Assembly (NCBI RefSeq): GCF_017654505.1
Contig: NC_054536.1
Coordinates: 30,789,446-30,853,445, forward strand
Direction: 5' to 3'
Source of the DNA: Polyodon spathula
Taxonomy: Eukaryota; Chordata; Actinopteri; Acipenseriformes; Polyodontidae
Length of the DNA stretch: 64,000 nucleotides
Shown here: piece by piece, positions 1 to 13,259 of the stretch
Layout: every line of letters starts with the position of its first letter
Numbering within the stretch: position 1 is the stretch's first letter
The notes under the pieces: model-generated
Databases searched by the model: none
Seen by the model: the letters and a program-made list of their open reading frames with translations, nothing else
Told to the model about the DNA's origin: nothing
Position numbers and translations under genes: made by a program

Positions 1-272
1 CCTATCTCAGTAACGAAAGTGCACAATTATTGGTTTCCAAAGCCTGAAGCTGGGAATGCTTGAGCCATGATGGAGTGGAGATCAGGGCTGACACTGCTCT
101 AAATTAATCCTAAATTAAATGTTTAAAGACTTAATTAAGCCCAGGCAGTCTTCAAAGGAGAGTTTTGTGACCTCACCCAAGAAAAAAATGCTATGGCCCC
201 TACTGGCAATTTCTGTGTTGGCTGACTTCTTGGTGAACTGCAGGACCAGTTAGTGGAGATTGGAACACGTAT

Positions 273-508
273 TGGGCTAGATTCTCAAAGCTATTTACTC
301 CAAGTCGTAATTAGCACAATTTTATCTGAATAGAAAAAAAAAAAAAAAAAAAATTCTAAAATGAAAAAGAAACAACTTAAGACTACTTACAAGTTACTAA
401 GATCAAAGTCTTAGTTGTTTATATCTGGTTTGGTAACTTTATTGGGTGTGTTTCTCTGAAAAAAAAGTTCTAATAACGATTTAGAATAATTATCTTTGAG
501 ACTGTAAC
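273..508. mobile_element. MITE with TAGATTCTCAAAGCTATTTAC termini, copy 1
   Basis: The left end reads TAGATTCTCAAAGCTATTTA and the right end is a decayed inverted version (ATCTTTGAGACTGTA). A second copy at about 7626-7857 shares the same left-end sequence and ends in a clear reverse complement (GTAAATAGCTTTGAGAATCT). The element is short, has no coding capacity and holds an internal A20 run. The superfamily is not determined; this looks like a non-autonomous DNA transposon. Confidence 0.5.
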
Positions 509-837
509 CCATTATCTGGTGTCTTGATGAATAAGTTACTTGACTGTTTATATAAATCAAGCATGGGCACTCAGCAGAGTCTGTACAGTGATGGCTTATG
601 ATACCGCTGCTATTAGCTCTTATTAATCCTGCTTGTGTCTGGCTCCAGGTCTCATTCACTTTAACATGACACTTTTAATGAACCCTTACTTTAAGAGCAG
701 TACTTTCTGTTCTGTTTATAGTAATGCTCATTTCTTACCAGCTCTTGGTATTCCTTTTAAAAACTCAACTGTCTGCAAAAGAATCAACAAGTTATATAAA
801 GGGATAACTTTCCCATTTGTTTACCCTCATAAAAATG

Positions 838-1012
838 TTCTGCTGTATACCATGGTAAAAGCATGGGAAAAGTATAATACAGTATAATATAAGTATAATA
901 CAGCTTAGTAAAATGCATAAAGAAACATGGTGAATTACTGGGAGCTATACTTTACCATGTTAATACATAATAAAAGCTATGTTTAGCTAGCATGGTAAAT
1001 TACACTGTTATA
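838..1012 (+). repeat. CATGGTAAA-rich interspersed repeat
   Basis: This AT-rich stretch repeats motifs such as CCATGGTAAAAGCATGG, ACATGGT and TAGCATGGTAAAT. Related sequence occurs at 2314-2385, 3480-3690 and, in reverse orientation, 48026-48200. It has no coding content. It is probably a dispersed non-autonomous element whose class I cannot name. Confidence 0.4.
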
Positions 1013-1426
1013 AATATTTATTAGGGTAGCTTCATTAGTCCAGTCAGTGGAGTTTATTGTGAACGCCAAAGAGAGTTTTGCTAACATTCAACTTGCTATT
1101 TTAAAACATGAATTAGAAAAGCAATTCTGTATTACTTATTACTGGTGGAGTTTAGCTAGGACATTAGTAATATGTTACTGGAATTAGTTCCGCTGAGAAC
1201 CCAGCCAGTAATGTAATTATAGTCTATTAAATGAACATGAATATTATTCTCTGCTATGGTGTAGTATTTGCTTTGAAGGTCTCAAAGATTTAATGTGTCA
1301 CTTCCAGACTGCCTGTTTTGTATAAGGAGGCTTAGCTCTTGCACTTTAGGTATGAAGTACAGAGATTCTTCCTCATTATCAATTAATCGCATGCAGATTA
1401 CTGGCCCAATCAAAACAATCGTTATG

Positions 1427-1482
<56 letters not shown>

Positions 1483-1506
1483 ATTAACTATATATATATA
1501 TATATT
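1427..1506. repeat. (AT)n microsatellite
   Basis: This is a run of about 27 TA dinucleotides, interrupted by CTATTAAC, then a second shorter TA run. Confidence 0.95.
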
Positions 1507-2313
1507 AAATAATATAAATTGACCCAAAGTTAAGTAACTATTTTGAGGGTAAACTCTTGGTATTCCAACTTGACCCAAAGTTAAGTGCTCCAGTCTGCTA
1601 TCTGGGTCCTGTTCTTCTGGTATGTTTGGTTTGGGACTGTGTGTCAAAGAGTCTGCTGCTCAGGATCAGAGGAGAGAAGATACCTCCTGCATCTACACCT
1701 CCTGGAAGGACAATTAAACACAAGGGGGGGCAGGGGGGCAGGAGACTGAACCCCCATCAATACACACTCACATGCACAAAGGAAAACATGTGTGCACACA
1801 AACAAGCACACACAATACACAGTGAAATATACATTTCTAGAAAAACACGAAAACACAGAACACACGGAACACTTACTGAAAATACACATGAACCTACATC
1901 GAAACATGCACGTGCACAAATACCTACAGTAATGTGAACAGGACATATCATCACACAGACTTCATAGAATCACGATGCTCACTGCAATCTTAAAACTTAA
2001 ACTCTTCAGCATTAAGAAACAGACTTTTTTTTAAAACAAGTTAAAAGTAGAAAAAAATGGAAATGATCTACCATGGTACACAATGGGCTCTGTAATTATC
2101 TGAACAATAGCAGTATACTGCATCAGTTTTGTTTAGATCCTTTCAATTGGCTACAGTGAAGTGCACACTTGACTTTACTTCTGGGATACCTTTACCACCT
2201 CAAGGAAGTAACAGTAATTACTTTGGGAATAATACTATTGTTTGTGTGTTTGAAACATGAGATGGTAAATAAGAAGTTGAATCTCCACAGCCTTCCCTTA
2301 TTAAACTTTACTA

Positions 2314-2385
2314 AGCTATGGTAAAAGCAAAAAGTAGTAAACTATAGTTAAAGCACAGTAATGCACAGTAAAGGCATGGTATAAT
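2314..2385 (+). repeat. CATGGTAAA-type repeat fragment
   Basis: A short copy with CTATGGTAAAAGC, AAACTATAGTTAAAGCACAG and GGCATGGTATAAT motifs, like the longer copy at 3480-3690. Confidence 0.35.
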
Positions 2386-3479
2386 ATGTGCAATTCTTGT
2401 TAAGCTGTAAGGGCTATTCTAGTAAATAAATCAATGCTGTACATGAGAAACAGCACCTTGTCTTTATAGCAGTGTTCCTGCTCACTGCTCACCCCTTGGC
2501 TCTAGCTCAGGGTGATCTGCAGTGTGCTGGTTGATTCTCTCCTCTCTCGCAGTGTATAGCCAGGCTGCCCCATCATTGCCGGAGCATATAGCCCTCACTG
2601 GGGAGGAGCAGCCCTTTCATCTGCCTTAACAGACCATCACGTCCTTCCTGCACCTACACAGCTGGGAGAACCTCATATAGAAGGAGGCATTGTCTATCTA
2701 TCTATACCCCTCTAAAAGTGGGCACTGAATCTGAACAGCCAGTTCATCTTATCTTGCTGTTCTGAAGCTTACAATTAAGTTTGCACAAGTGCCTTGACTA
2801 GGTAACTTTTACCAGGTTAAACATTTAGAGGCTAGTTCATTCAGAAGTTTAAACTCAGTCATACATTATGAAGAAACACCCAGCCTCTGTCTTCTTGAAG
2901 TCAAATCTTATATAAGAGCTTAAATAAATCTTCCATTCTTGCTGCGATTGGCAATTAAGGGAACAGTTAATATGAAGTAGTATCTGTTTGGTCTCCATTA
3001 ATGCATTACTGAGGAAGTGTTCATTAGATGCAAATAAATATTGCTCCACAATTGCTGAGTTAATTGCTTGAATCTATAATTCTGTGTATGGGAAGCTGAT
3101 GATGTGAACTGCACTGTTGAACAAAGTTGCCACCTCCTTTCCTTATCACACAACTCTCACTATGCTTCTCTGGTCTCCAGGTAAGTAATTAGGCCCTACA
3201 CTGTGCTTACTTGAGTGCCACCATCTTCAGTGATAGGGCAAGGTTCTGCACACACTGCTAATTCATTGCACTACCACGGTACCATGTCAGTACCTAACAG
3301 ACAGTGTGCTTTTTTACATATTAATTACGGGGAGGAACAGGTTAGTTATTGATCCTTTTTTTCCATTGTTGCTAATTTTATTCCTCTATGAAAATCAGCC
3401 TTTGCCTTTGTAACTTCGAAGCAGATGTTTTGCAAAAGGTGCTCAATGAGAAAAGGTAAAGATCCGCACATGATAAAAG

Positions 3480-3690
3480 TACAACGCAGTGCTACCTAAA
3501 ATATGACCACAGTAAAAGCATAGCAAAGTGTAATAAATAATGGTGAAAGCATGGGTAAGCATATATTTTAAAGCCCAGAGAGGTATGGTAAAGCATATGA
3601 AAACATGGCAAGCCATGGTAAACTATAGTAAATACATTTGTAACCATGGGAAAAGAAAAAATTCAAATGACTGTGCAAATTTACTGTGGT
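3480..3690 (+). repeat. CATGGTAAA-type interspersed repeat, long copy
   Basis: This is the best copy on the plus strand. Read left to right it shares ordered blocks with the reverse complement of 48026-48200: a GTGTAATAAA block, TAAAGCCC(A/T)GAGAG, TAAAGCATAT, GGCAAGCCA, GGTAAAC, ATAGTA and AACCATGGGAAAA. Shared order over about 190 bp makes this a true dispersed repeat, not chance AT-richness. Confidence 0.5.
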
Positions 3691-5676
3691 AACTTTTTAT
3701 GGGTAAGAAGAAATGATATAGTTAGAACAGACTAAATATGCAGGGATGGAAATTCCAAAATGTACGCAAAACTTTTTAAACAAGTATTCTGAAAGACTTT
3801 TTTATATGCACACCCCCCACAGCACTGCCCTCCCTTTCTCATTTTCATTAATTCTGATCTTGTAAATCCATCTGAGGTGCTAATATCTAAATTGCTCTTT
3901 TGAAACCCTTTAGTGCATTGCAGCTGATACTTATAAGTCAGAGAGATACTTATGTACATCCTTCTGATGCCAGGTGATGTAACAGGCAGGGAGCCTCGTA
4001 ATGCTATCCAGGGTTATCCAGCGCTATCACGTTTTAAGGGCAGTTCTGATGCCAGATTCTTCCTATGATCTCTCAGCCCTTTGCACCCTGTTAGCCAGGC
4101 CCTGCAATCCACCTCGACCCCCTCATGCTCTGAGATGGACAGTAGCAGAGATCGGCCCCTTTGATCTGCTGGGCTTCCCGCCGGGAGAGAGGGCCAGAGG
4201 ACAGCCCAGCTCAGCTGATTGATAGTGCTGTCAAACCAGTGTCTTAATGTAGGTGAACCAGGAAAAAAACGACTCTGAAAAGTGAAGGGTGTAGGTCTTG
4301 ATCTGAGCAACAGTGGGGTTCATTTTCAAAGCCCTTTTTGCTCCATTTTTAAAAAAGATTAAGAAGAGAAACTAATTTGCAAATGTTCCAAAACAAGGGG
4401 GAAAAAAAAGTTTTTTTCTCATTTTAAAAACTGTACAAAATATTTTTTACAGAATAAATCTAACAAAAACAATTACAATCAATTAATACAATTTATTATC
4501 CTTCTTGCATCTAAGTGATTTCTTGCTAGTTTAATATGCTGTAATGTCACAAAATTACTGCGTTCTTAAAAAGTCAGATGAACAGTTCTCTATAGGCAGT
4601 GTCTTGTACCCCACAGAGTTCACATAAACAGTTTTCCATGGTAACCCTTTCTGCAATGCTTTGCCATGCCACAGGAATAGTGTTCATAAAGGTCTGCAAT
4701 TGCAGGGCTGCAATATGGTGTACAGCCCGGTTAGCCAGAAGTTGCATCTTGTTGTTTCACTTGGATTACAAAGATACAATATAATTTGCATGTATTTCTA
4801 ATTAATTGTTATTTGTTATTATTGTAATGTGTGTAGATTTCAACAAAGAAGCCGTGCACATGCCTCATAATCGCATAAATATCTGTAGGAAGCTAGTAGT
4901 CTGGAGAGGATTCGTGAATATTCAAGGTAGTTATCTTGATCAGTGAGTGCGTCTCCACATTTTGAATAAGGAAGCTAAAAATAGGTGTGCTGGAGGCTGT
5001 CTCCACACAAGCCCACCATGCTAAATGCTTTTAGATGATGCAGTTCCTACTCAGCACAGCTCCAGTATACACCGTGCCAAAGAGCTGTTTGTGGATCATG
5101 AGTCAGGGTTAGAAACTGCAATTGTGGGATTAATAAATCCCCTGCTGTGTTGCTGTCACCTTTTCCCAGTCTTCTCAATGCTACTCAGGTTTAAGGGCTA
5201 GCTCTCCGAGACAGACTTCCTTAAAGCAGAGACTTCCATTTACCTTCATTTCGCACCCTGCATCCCATCGAACCCGCCCTCGCTGTCACACACACATATG
5301 CACACACCTCGTAAAGCTTTGAGAATAGCCCACATGTGGTCAGGCCAGCTTCAGAAAGTGACAAATGGGCACTTCCTATGGGTCACAATGACAGTGGGGA
5401 GTACAAAGGGTGCGAGGCAGAGATCAGAGGGGAGGGGGTGGGGGAGCAAAGAGCTCACTGGAACAGTAAGGGCAATCTACAGACCCCCGCATAGAGAACA
5501 GGGCAAAGGTGGGGTAAGAGAGACAAGGGCATGGAGATGGGGAGAGAGATGGATAAAATAGGAGCGATGAAGGCAAACTGAAGAAATGTCTCAATCACTT
5601 ACAGGTCATGCAATAACACTTGGGGCTCTATTTCAAAAGGAGTTACTGTAATTAATGATTGTGGGTAGTTATTATA

Positions 5677-5970
5677 TACAGCTATGGCCAAACGTTTTGC
5701 ATCATCAAGATATGAATGTAATTTAACATCATGTAATCAAAGAAACTACAAAATGATATCACAGAAGTCTACCAGAAGCCATAATACTAGTACAGTATTT
5801 CATGTTAGATTTCAAAATGTCACATTTTTCAGTTTTTGTAGTTTTTTCCATTGTGTATTGAAAACTATATAACTATGACAACTTAAAATTATTCAGCAGG
5901 TTTAATTTGACTTTATAAATAAAAATGTATTAATTCTACAGGTGGTGCAAAACTTTTGGCCATCATTGTA
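5677..5970 (+). mobile_element. Tc1/mariner-like MITE, copy 1
   Basis: A 294-bp element. The left terminus is TACAGCTATGGCCAAACG and the right terminus reads as its inverse, TTTTGGCCATCATTGTA, each starting or ending at a TA. It has no transposase frame. The second copy at 6635-6985 lies in the opposite orientation and shares internal sequence, for example the blocks around TATCATTTTGTAGTTTCTTT. TA target and terminal style suggest the Tc1/mariner superfamily; this is inference. Confidence 0.7.
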
Positions 5971-6319
5971 AATGTACTTTCTACCATGCATTCAAAACAC
6001 TCAATCAAATATTACACTGAGACAGGTTAGATTTTACTAGCTACACTGCTTGTCTACTTGACTTATACTAGCTATTTTAATCTTAATTGGTTGCAATTTA
6101 ATTTAGATTACTGGATATACTCTTGCACAAGTTTTAGCATATACCTTTACTTTCAGTTGAACATGTATTATTGTAACTGTTTTTCTAGGTTAAGTAAAAT
6201 ACACAAAACACTTATTAATATTTTCTAAATTATTCTATTAATCCCTCGACAAAATGGTTTCTAGCCATGAAAACCACGTGCTCTTGAAAAATGAGATACA
6301 ATAAGAGGCTACTGCCACC

Positions 6320-7215
6320 CAAGGTGTTCATAGACCCTGTGTTAAAGCTCCCCCAGTCCAATGCACGTTAATCCAAGTGTTTCTACCATTACATGACTAT
6401 CCCATTCCATACCTACACCACTCTGTGTGAAGAAGTGTCTCTGCTTCTGTTCTAATTCTATCTCCTCTTAATTTCCAAATGGGTCCTCTGGTCATGCATG
6501 GTTTCTGTGCTGTGCTAAAAGTGTTGATGAGGGTAAACTATGTGAACTCCATTTAAGACTTCAATCATGCCCCCCTAGTTTTTCTTTGTTCTAGTATATT
6601 ATATAACCTCAATAACTTCCTTGGATTTGTACTCTACAGCTGTGACCACAAGTTTTGCATCACCTGGTAGAATTAACTCGTTTTTCCTCATAAAGTTGAA
6701 AGAAACCTGCTGAATAATGTTACATTAACATATCAAATTGCTCTCTGCTTTGTATTTTTCCATATACTTAATAAAAACTGACAAAAATTGAAAAAAAATG
6801 TGAAATATAACATGAAATACTGTACTACTATTATGGCTTCCAGTAGACTTTTTCGATATCATTTTGTAGTTTCTTTAATTACATGATAAATAAAAGATCT
6901 AAATTTATGTTCATACAGTTCATTTTGAAAATTATGTCTCAACTCTAAAATTCCAGGTCATACAAAACATTTGGCCATAGCTGTACACTTCTGGCAACAG
7001 ACCCAAGCATTCTGTTTGCCTTTTCTGATTGCTTCCCCACACTGAGAGTGATGAGTCCATTCCAACAGCAGGTATTTCTCTTGTGAGCCCCCTCTATACC
7101 TCTGTACCTCTATACCCCACATTTGGTATCTGGATCTTACATTTTTTAGTGGCCAGTATGTAACACTTTGCCTTAGATTCAATGTAGCATTTTACAACTC
7201 TGCCAGTTATATTAC
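6320..7215 (-). mobile_element. LINE fragment (CR1/L2-like), interrupted by a MITE
   Basis: Read on the minus strand this is the non-LTR (CR1/L2-type) 3' region seen in several places in the window. The plus-strand text CACTCTGTGTGAAGAAGTGTC is the reverse complement of the same tail region that occurs in sense orientation elsewhere. The LINE is split by the TA-flanked element at 6635-6985. Joining the two sides gives the continuous context TTGTACTC-TA-CACTTCTGGCAA. It is non-functional and carries no reverse transcriptase domain. Confidence 0.5.
6635..6985 (-). mobile_element. Tc1/mariner-like MITE, copy 2, nested in a LINE
   Basis: A 351-bp element with termini TACAGCTGTGACCACAAG and TTTGGCCATAGCTGTA. 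It is the inverted counterpart of 5677-5970 and longer. It sits inside the minus-strand LINE fragment with a TA on each side, so it moved after the LINE had inserted. No coding capacity. Confidence 0.7.
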
Positions 7216-7625
7216 AGCCATATTCCCCAGCAATTCACCTTCATTGCATAATTATAGCCCCATCCTTTACTGCCTGTGCCTCCTTTTCCTGTGCCTTTTC
7301 CTGATTACAGAGGGGACGGTGCCTAAGGCCCCCAGTTCATCTGTAACAGCTGTTGGGTGAGTCGACCCTTATTGTTGAGGTGTAGCTGGCCTTGGAACAC
7401 AGCACACAACAAAGGACGCTTCCTCCTGTTTAGGTCAGAACTGACAAACTAGGTGTCCCACTAAAGCCCAGAGCCATTTACAATGCTTGCGAGTCTCAAT
7501 CTGTTTAGATCCCAACCAAGGCTGGTATACTGTATAGCAGTTCATCTATAAAAGCCACTTAAAATTGTGAGATGTAAAACTAAAACTCACTCACACATTT
7601 AAATTAAAATTTAATTAAAAATATG

Positions 7626-7857
7626 CTATCAAAGCTATTTACTCCAAATCCTCATTAGCAATTATTTTTTCCAGAAAGGAAAAACACACTCAATAAAGTT
7701 AGCACACTAGAAAGAAACAACTTGAATATTTAGTGCTGGGGCTTGTAAGTTGTCTTAAGTTGTTGTTTTTATTTGTTTTAGAACTAGTAATTGATTCTTA
7801 CACAAAAAAATGCTTTTATGACAATTTGGCGTAAATAGCTTTGAGAATCTAGCACAA
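7626..7857. mobile_element. MITE with TAGATTCTCAAAGCTATTTAC termini, copy 2
   Basis: The left end reads CTATCAAAGCTATTTACTCC and the right end GCGTAAATAGCTTTGAGAAT, an inverted pair. It shares the left-end sequence with 273-508. Non-coding. Confidence 0.55.
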
Positions 7858-8702
7858 TGGCCCTGAATATCAAGTGTCTTCCGACAGTCTGAAACTCGCT
7901 GTTTCCGTTTGTTTTAACCCGACTCTTATCCCGAACATTGTTTCCATCATAAAATGAAGCACTTTTCTGCTGTTTGCCGACAAGTGGAATTGGTGCAATT
8001 TACATAAAGGTGACAGAATAACTTCAATATTTAAATGAGAAACCTTTTTGTTAATGATGCAAATGACCGTTTTTACAAAATTTCAGAATTTTAATCAATG
8101 AACAGGTGGGAATGAAAGGTAGGTTGAGAAAAACAAAACAGACGTGTGTTTCAAGAGATATGGAGAAACAAGACAAGACACATTCAATAGAACACAATAA
8201 TAAAGCAAGTATGTAGGGACAGAAGTAAAAAGGTAAAGTTAGAAAGCCCATTTTAATGTAGCCTAATTTTGAATGCATGTTCTTTATTAATTAAATTATA
8301 GTTTCATGTACACGACTATGGCGGATATGTTATGTCAAAAATGAAAAATAAATGAATACATAAATACATTTATAGGCATTTGTTTATTTATTTATTTATT
8401 TTTCATTTTGGTATAAAATATGCACCATACCTGGTTGCCCTTTATGAAAATGAATAACCTGTGAGTTTATAATAGGATATCATACAAACAACCGATGGCA
8501 AAGAACGACAGGGCTGTGAGTGATACTGGCCATGCATGAGCCCTCAGGGTGCTTTAAATCCTCTTTAAGTTCATTACATAAATACAACATTGTAGCTTTA
8601 TCCATTCAAAACCTCTGTAGCACTTGCTTGTCTATAAGATCCAAACAGGTGGCCCTTTGACGATACACCAGTGGGGTATACTTTCAGTTTCCATTACATA
8701 CT

Positions 8703-8718
8703 GGGGGGGGGGGGGGGG
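8703..8718. repeat. G16 homopolymer
   Basis: An uninterrupted G run of 16. Length is likely polymorphic or error-prone in sequencing. Confidence 0.9.
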
Positions 8719-10289
8719 CAGCTACATTATCCATTTCATTCTCTAAAATCCCAGCAGTCCTAGCAGCACATTTGGGCACCATACCATAAGTACAGTCAAA
8801 GAGTCACCACTCACAGCAGACCTTTTTTTTAATTTTAGCATAGAGCCTGTTTGAAATATTCCCAACTCCATTAGGACTCTTTGAAACAGGTGGAACCGCT
8901 TTAGATGGAAAACACTCCATCTGACCACATCAACCCTTTAGATTATTGCACAGGGGTATGTTAATTAAGTACCCGCTTTGTTTGCATAACGTTCTTCATA
9001 GTGTCAGAATTGTGGGTTTGCCACTGTTCTCACCCTTCCTGGCCATTTTAGATTTCTGTTCGGAACATGAAAATCAGTTGGAAAGTTAAAACACTACCAC
9101 AAAAGCCCTACCCGATGGAAAAGCTTTCATATTCTGGGCCAATGTGTCTACTTAATGAATACTTACTAATCAAAATGACTAGGAAATAAGGGGACATAAG
9201 CAATAAATAAAATAAGTACCAGATACCATCATATATTATTTATTGCATTGGTATATAAATCATAACTGCTTTATAAACAGTGCACTTGATTCCATAAAAA
9301 CTAAATACAATTTATTAGATCTCTATCTGGCAGGTAGTCATAAAATTCACCACACTGGCAGTTATTAACATGCTCTCAGGGAAGCTGCCAGATCAGGTCC
9401 ACACTTTCTGTCCAGTTCAACTGAAGGCAAGTCTGGTGCTGTTAGGAGGCCCCATCTTTGAAGTCTCCACACCTGCTCTACCCTTCCCCCTGCAGTGCTC
9501 CACAGCATGCTATGAGATCCTGTCTGTGGACTCTACCTTTGAAGTCTGATACCATCTGCAGGAGTGCATTGTTCTTACACCTTACATCCTGCCCCACAAC
9601 CCTATCCCCCCCCAAATAGTTCCAAAATAGTAGTTGTATGTGATTTTTTTTTTTTTTTTTTCAGTTTGTGAGCTGGCTGTGGGTGAACACAGCAGCATAC
9701 TGTATCATGAGATACCAATCCTGGAGTTCAGCCCAGGGCAACACCTGAGAACTGTCCACTATCCCTCAATAGCCATGGTCCAAGATGAGATGTTTGTATG
9801 TCATTAGTAAACATCCAGGTAGATGCACAACTTAAAACTGGGGGTTCACGTCACTCAGTTTTTTGTCTCCCTGTGGCCAATCTACCAGAATGCAAGGTAT
9901 TTGTTTAAGTTTATTAAAAATAGAAGTCCAGCTGTAGAGCTGCTGCTGTGAGCCATTGGCCTCTACAACCTCCACATGCCAGCACTGTCCTGGTTGACTG
10001 CACCCCTGCTGGTCTGGGACAGTTGAGTCGCTCCTCCAACCTAGCAGCAGAATTCCTCTGCCATAAGGAGGATGCAGTATTTCATCAGGTAACTGCAAAA
10101 CTGCACAACGAAAACAATGTATACAAATGTTTCAAAGGAATATTGTTAATAGATATTTCACTGTTCTGAATAAGGTTTACACCCCTGTCAGAGTCAGTGG
10201 TACAATCCAAAACAGAAAAGGTCTGCATTTAAAGGTAGAGCACTATTTTACATTCATCCTCTGTTACACTGGCCAATACATCCAGTGCA

Positions 10290-10505
10290 GAATAAAAAAC
10301 AAAACCAGAGGGCATAGCTGGAGCCATTTCTTCACACAGAGAGTGGTGAGGCTATGAATGGTTTACCTAGCCAAGTTGTTGATGCTGATTCACATGCATT
10401 CTTTAAGACAAGATTTGACAAAGTCTAGAAATCAACCAAATGCTAAGAACCAGACAAGCATTGGTGGGCCGAATGGCCTCCTCTCATTTGTACATTTTCT
10501 TCTGG
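10290..10505 (+). mobile_element. LINE 3' tail (CR1/L2-like)
   Basis: It contains the 3' tail signatures of a non-LTR element: TTCTTCACACAGAGAGTGGT, the block ATGGTTTACCTAGCC, TTTGACAAAGTCTAGA, and the end GGCCGAATGGCCTCCTCTCA. Similar tails occur at 30065-30195 and 36312-36455. It carries no protein domain beyond a short end-of-ORF2 piece. Confidence 0.55.
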
Positions 10506-11861
10506 TCTGCCTGGGAGAGGTGCTCCTCTGGGAGGAATGCAGGCTCTGCAAGAGGGGACCCCAGCTGCTTCAACATTTACCACTGATGTGGTTTCCCAAA
10601 GCTCCCCAGAATGGAAACAAATCCCTCTGCTACCAACAGGCATTCCAAAACTATAATTACCCTTAAAGGCACAGAACCGCTCCTGCTCTCTGCTATAATC
10701 AGTGAATGTTTGTATGTGTGTAAGGCCAGCATATACACAGTGCCTACATATTATATGTTTGACTCTGTATGTATTAGTCTGGCAACATGTATGTAAACAT
10801 GTTGAGTGTATGAGCATTGCCTTTACTGAGTGTGCAGCTCTGTCTAAGTGTTATCAGTCTTATATACTATTGGATATGCAAACTATCTATTAAAAAAAAA
10901 AAAAATTGGTACAGGTATGAAACGTCACAGTTATCTGAATAATATATTATCATTATTATTATAATTATTATTATTGTTGTTGTTTTGAATGACTTTGTAT
11001 CATTATCTGTTTCAGTCATTCAGTCATCAAATCCTGGTGAATTTTTAAAATTCAGTTCAATAGAAGACTCAGGATGGTGTCTAAACTCTTAGTACATCAG
11101 GTACATCACAGTGTAACCATTTTCCTGTCCCCCCTGCAATACCATGCCCTTTTTAGTCCACATTATTAGTTAATCAAACCTAATAGGCTGCCATTGCCTA
11201 TCCTGTTTTATCCATTTATATCATTATTATTAATATCTATTTTTTTAATTCATCAAAACAGCCTGTGTGTTAATTGGACACTGCTGCAAAGAGGGCAGGA
11301 CTAATGCAAAGTCTGCCGAAGCTGTGAAACAAGTCAAGACTCTAAATGAAAGATAATGTAAATAACTGCATATACACATTATGGTTTATACAAGGTAGAC
11401 GGTGATTTTAGGTAAGATTTTAACTGAACAGCAGAATCATTCTCTTGTAGCATTATTTACATTTAGACAAATCTGCCAAAGAGACAAACTGTCAGCACTG
11501 TGCTCAGAGAATGAAGATCAATGCAGCATTAAAGACAGCGGAACCTGAGGTGGAATTAACAGGGTTATCATCAGAATAACTGACATCTACTACTGTTAAT
11601 TCTCAACCTTCACCAAGTGGGCCTGGTTGCAGATCAGTTTCATTTTACACTGTAGAGTGGAATCGAGAACAGCAGACTCTAACTGAACACATCTGTAGGG
11701 AATACAAGTAGGGAATCCCAACATGATGTAAAATTATCAGATTATAGGGTTTCTGAAGCACTCTGAGTTATCTGAAACACTGGAGGAAAGGTTTTGAAAG
11801 TAGGTCCAAAGGGCTGTTTTCTAACACCTGCAGCACTGAATATAATCGAGGCATGTTAGTT

Positions 11862-11866
<5 letters not shown>

Positions 11867-11906
<40 letters not shown>
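11867..11906. repeat. (GT)n microsatellite
   Basis: About 20 GT units following a TTTGTGCGTG lead. Confidence 0.95.
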
Positions 11907-11908
<2 letters not shown>

Positions 11909-13259
11909 GCTTGGGTGTTTGTGTGTTTTCCCATAATTAAATACCTCCACATTCAGTGGCTCTTTTCAGCTCCACAGTCTAATCCTTGTCCTCAGACTCT
12001 TGCGTTATCTAACTGCCACTCCCCCAGGACCAGGACCATATCCAGAGCTGACATTCTACCAAGGTCAAACTTAGGTTTCAAGTTATAGCTGACAGTATTT
12101 ATATGACTGTTTCGTATTTACTATACAGCCTCCAAATCCATGTTACACGGCAAACCAACCGAGTAAACTGAGTCTTTTATACTTTACCAGAATATTTACA
12201 TGAGCATCAGCGTTTATGATGCAAAAAAACAACCGAGGACACAACCTCAGTGTCCTCATAGCTAGTTACGGCCATCCCCAGGACTGAAACTTCATAGCTT
12301 CCAGAGTCACAGCCTGTAATTAATCACACCCAGTCACAGTCTCAGTAAACCACAGTGTTCTCTTTCCTGCATTTTCATACAGTAGATAATCTGACCTTAA
12401 TTCTTACCTCAACACCCAAACTCCACCACCCACAGTACCATAATCCTTACAGTAATCCAAAACCTAGCTTAGCAGTACCAGTGTCTACCATTGAAGAATA
12501 GCTCACCCCCTTTCCCCAGGTGTTAATTCACATAACACTATATAATCACTGATTTTCTTTTTTCTGTAAGGAGAAACGCTTGACCACAATTGTGCCCTCT
12601 GGGTCTGTAGAGGATATGAGATCAGAGAGAAGTTGTCATTAACCATTACTTAATGAATCACACACTGTCAATTCCCTGCACCTTAACAGTGAGCCCTGGA
12701 ACGTAACTTCATATTTTCCTGCATATATACTGTAGCCTGAATTTTGCATATCTCAAGAGAACTGCTTGTCCAGTTGTCACGAAGGACTTTCGTGATATAC
12801 TGTTTCATATCCTCAGGGTTAATGGTAGTAATTTGTATGTTTTTTCCAACAATGATTCGGTATACCTGTTTAACTTTTTGCACACCGCATATCTAGAAAC
12901 ATGAAAGGAGATTATGTAACACAATTTATACATGGTGGAGATATTTGAAGGTACTCATCCGCCTGTCTGTCAAACTTACAGGGGCATACAGCACAGAGGA
13001 TAAAAGTGAGCAATGTTACTGATAGCTCTAAATTTGAATTGGTGGGTAGATGAATGTCACTGACACTGGGAAAGATATCCTGTAATTTTAACAGAGCTAG
13101 ACTGAGTCACCCCCAATGTGTAAGATAAAGAAAAATGTTTTCATTACAGTGTGTCAATCTTGTGTGCAAGATAAATCTTACAGCATGGATCGTAATCTTA
13201 ACAGATGTAGAAGTCAGAAACAGTTACATACGATTTGTAGAATGAACACTCATTGTGAT

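Noticed and set aside
4001..4310. Overlapping plus and minus frames near 4.0-4.3 kb
   Set aside because: No motif or conserved pattern. Both strands are open because of local composition.
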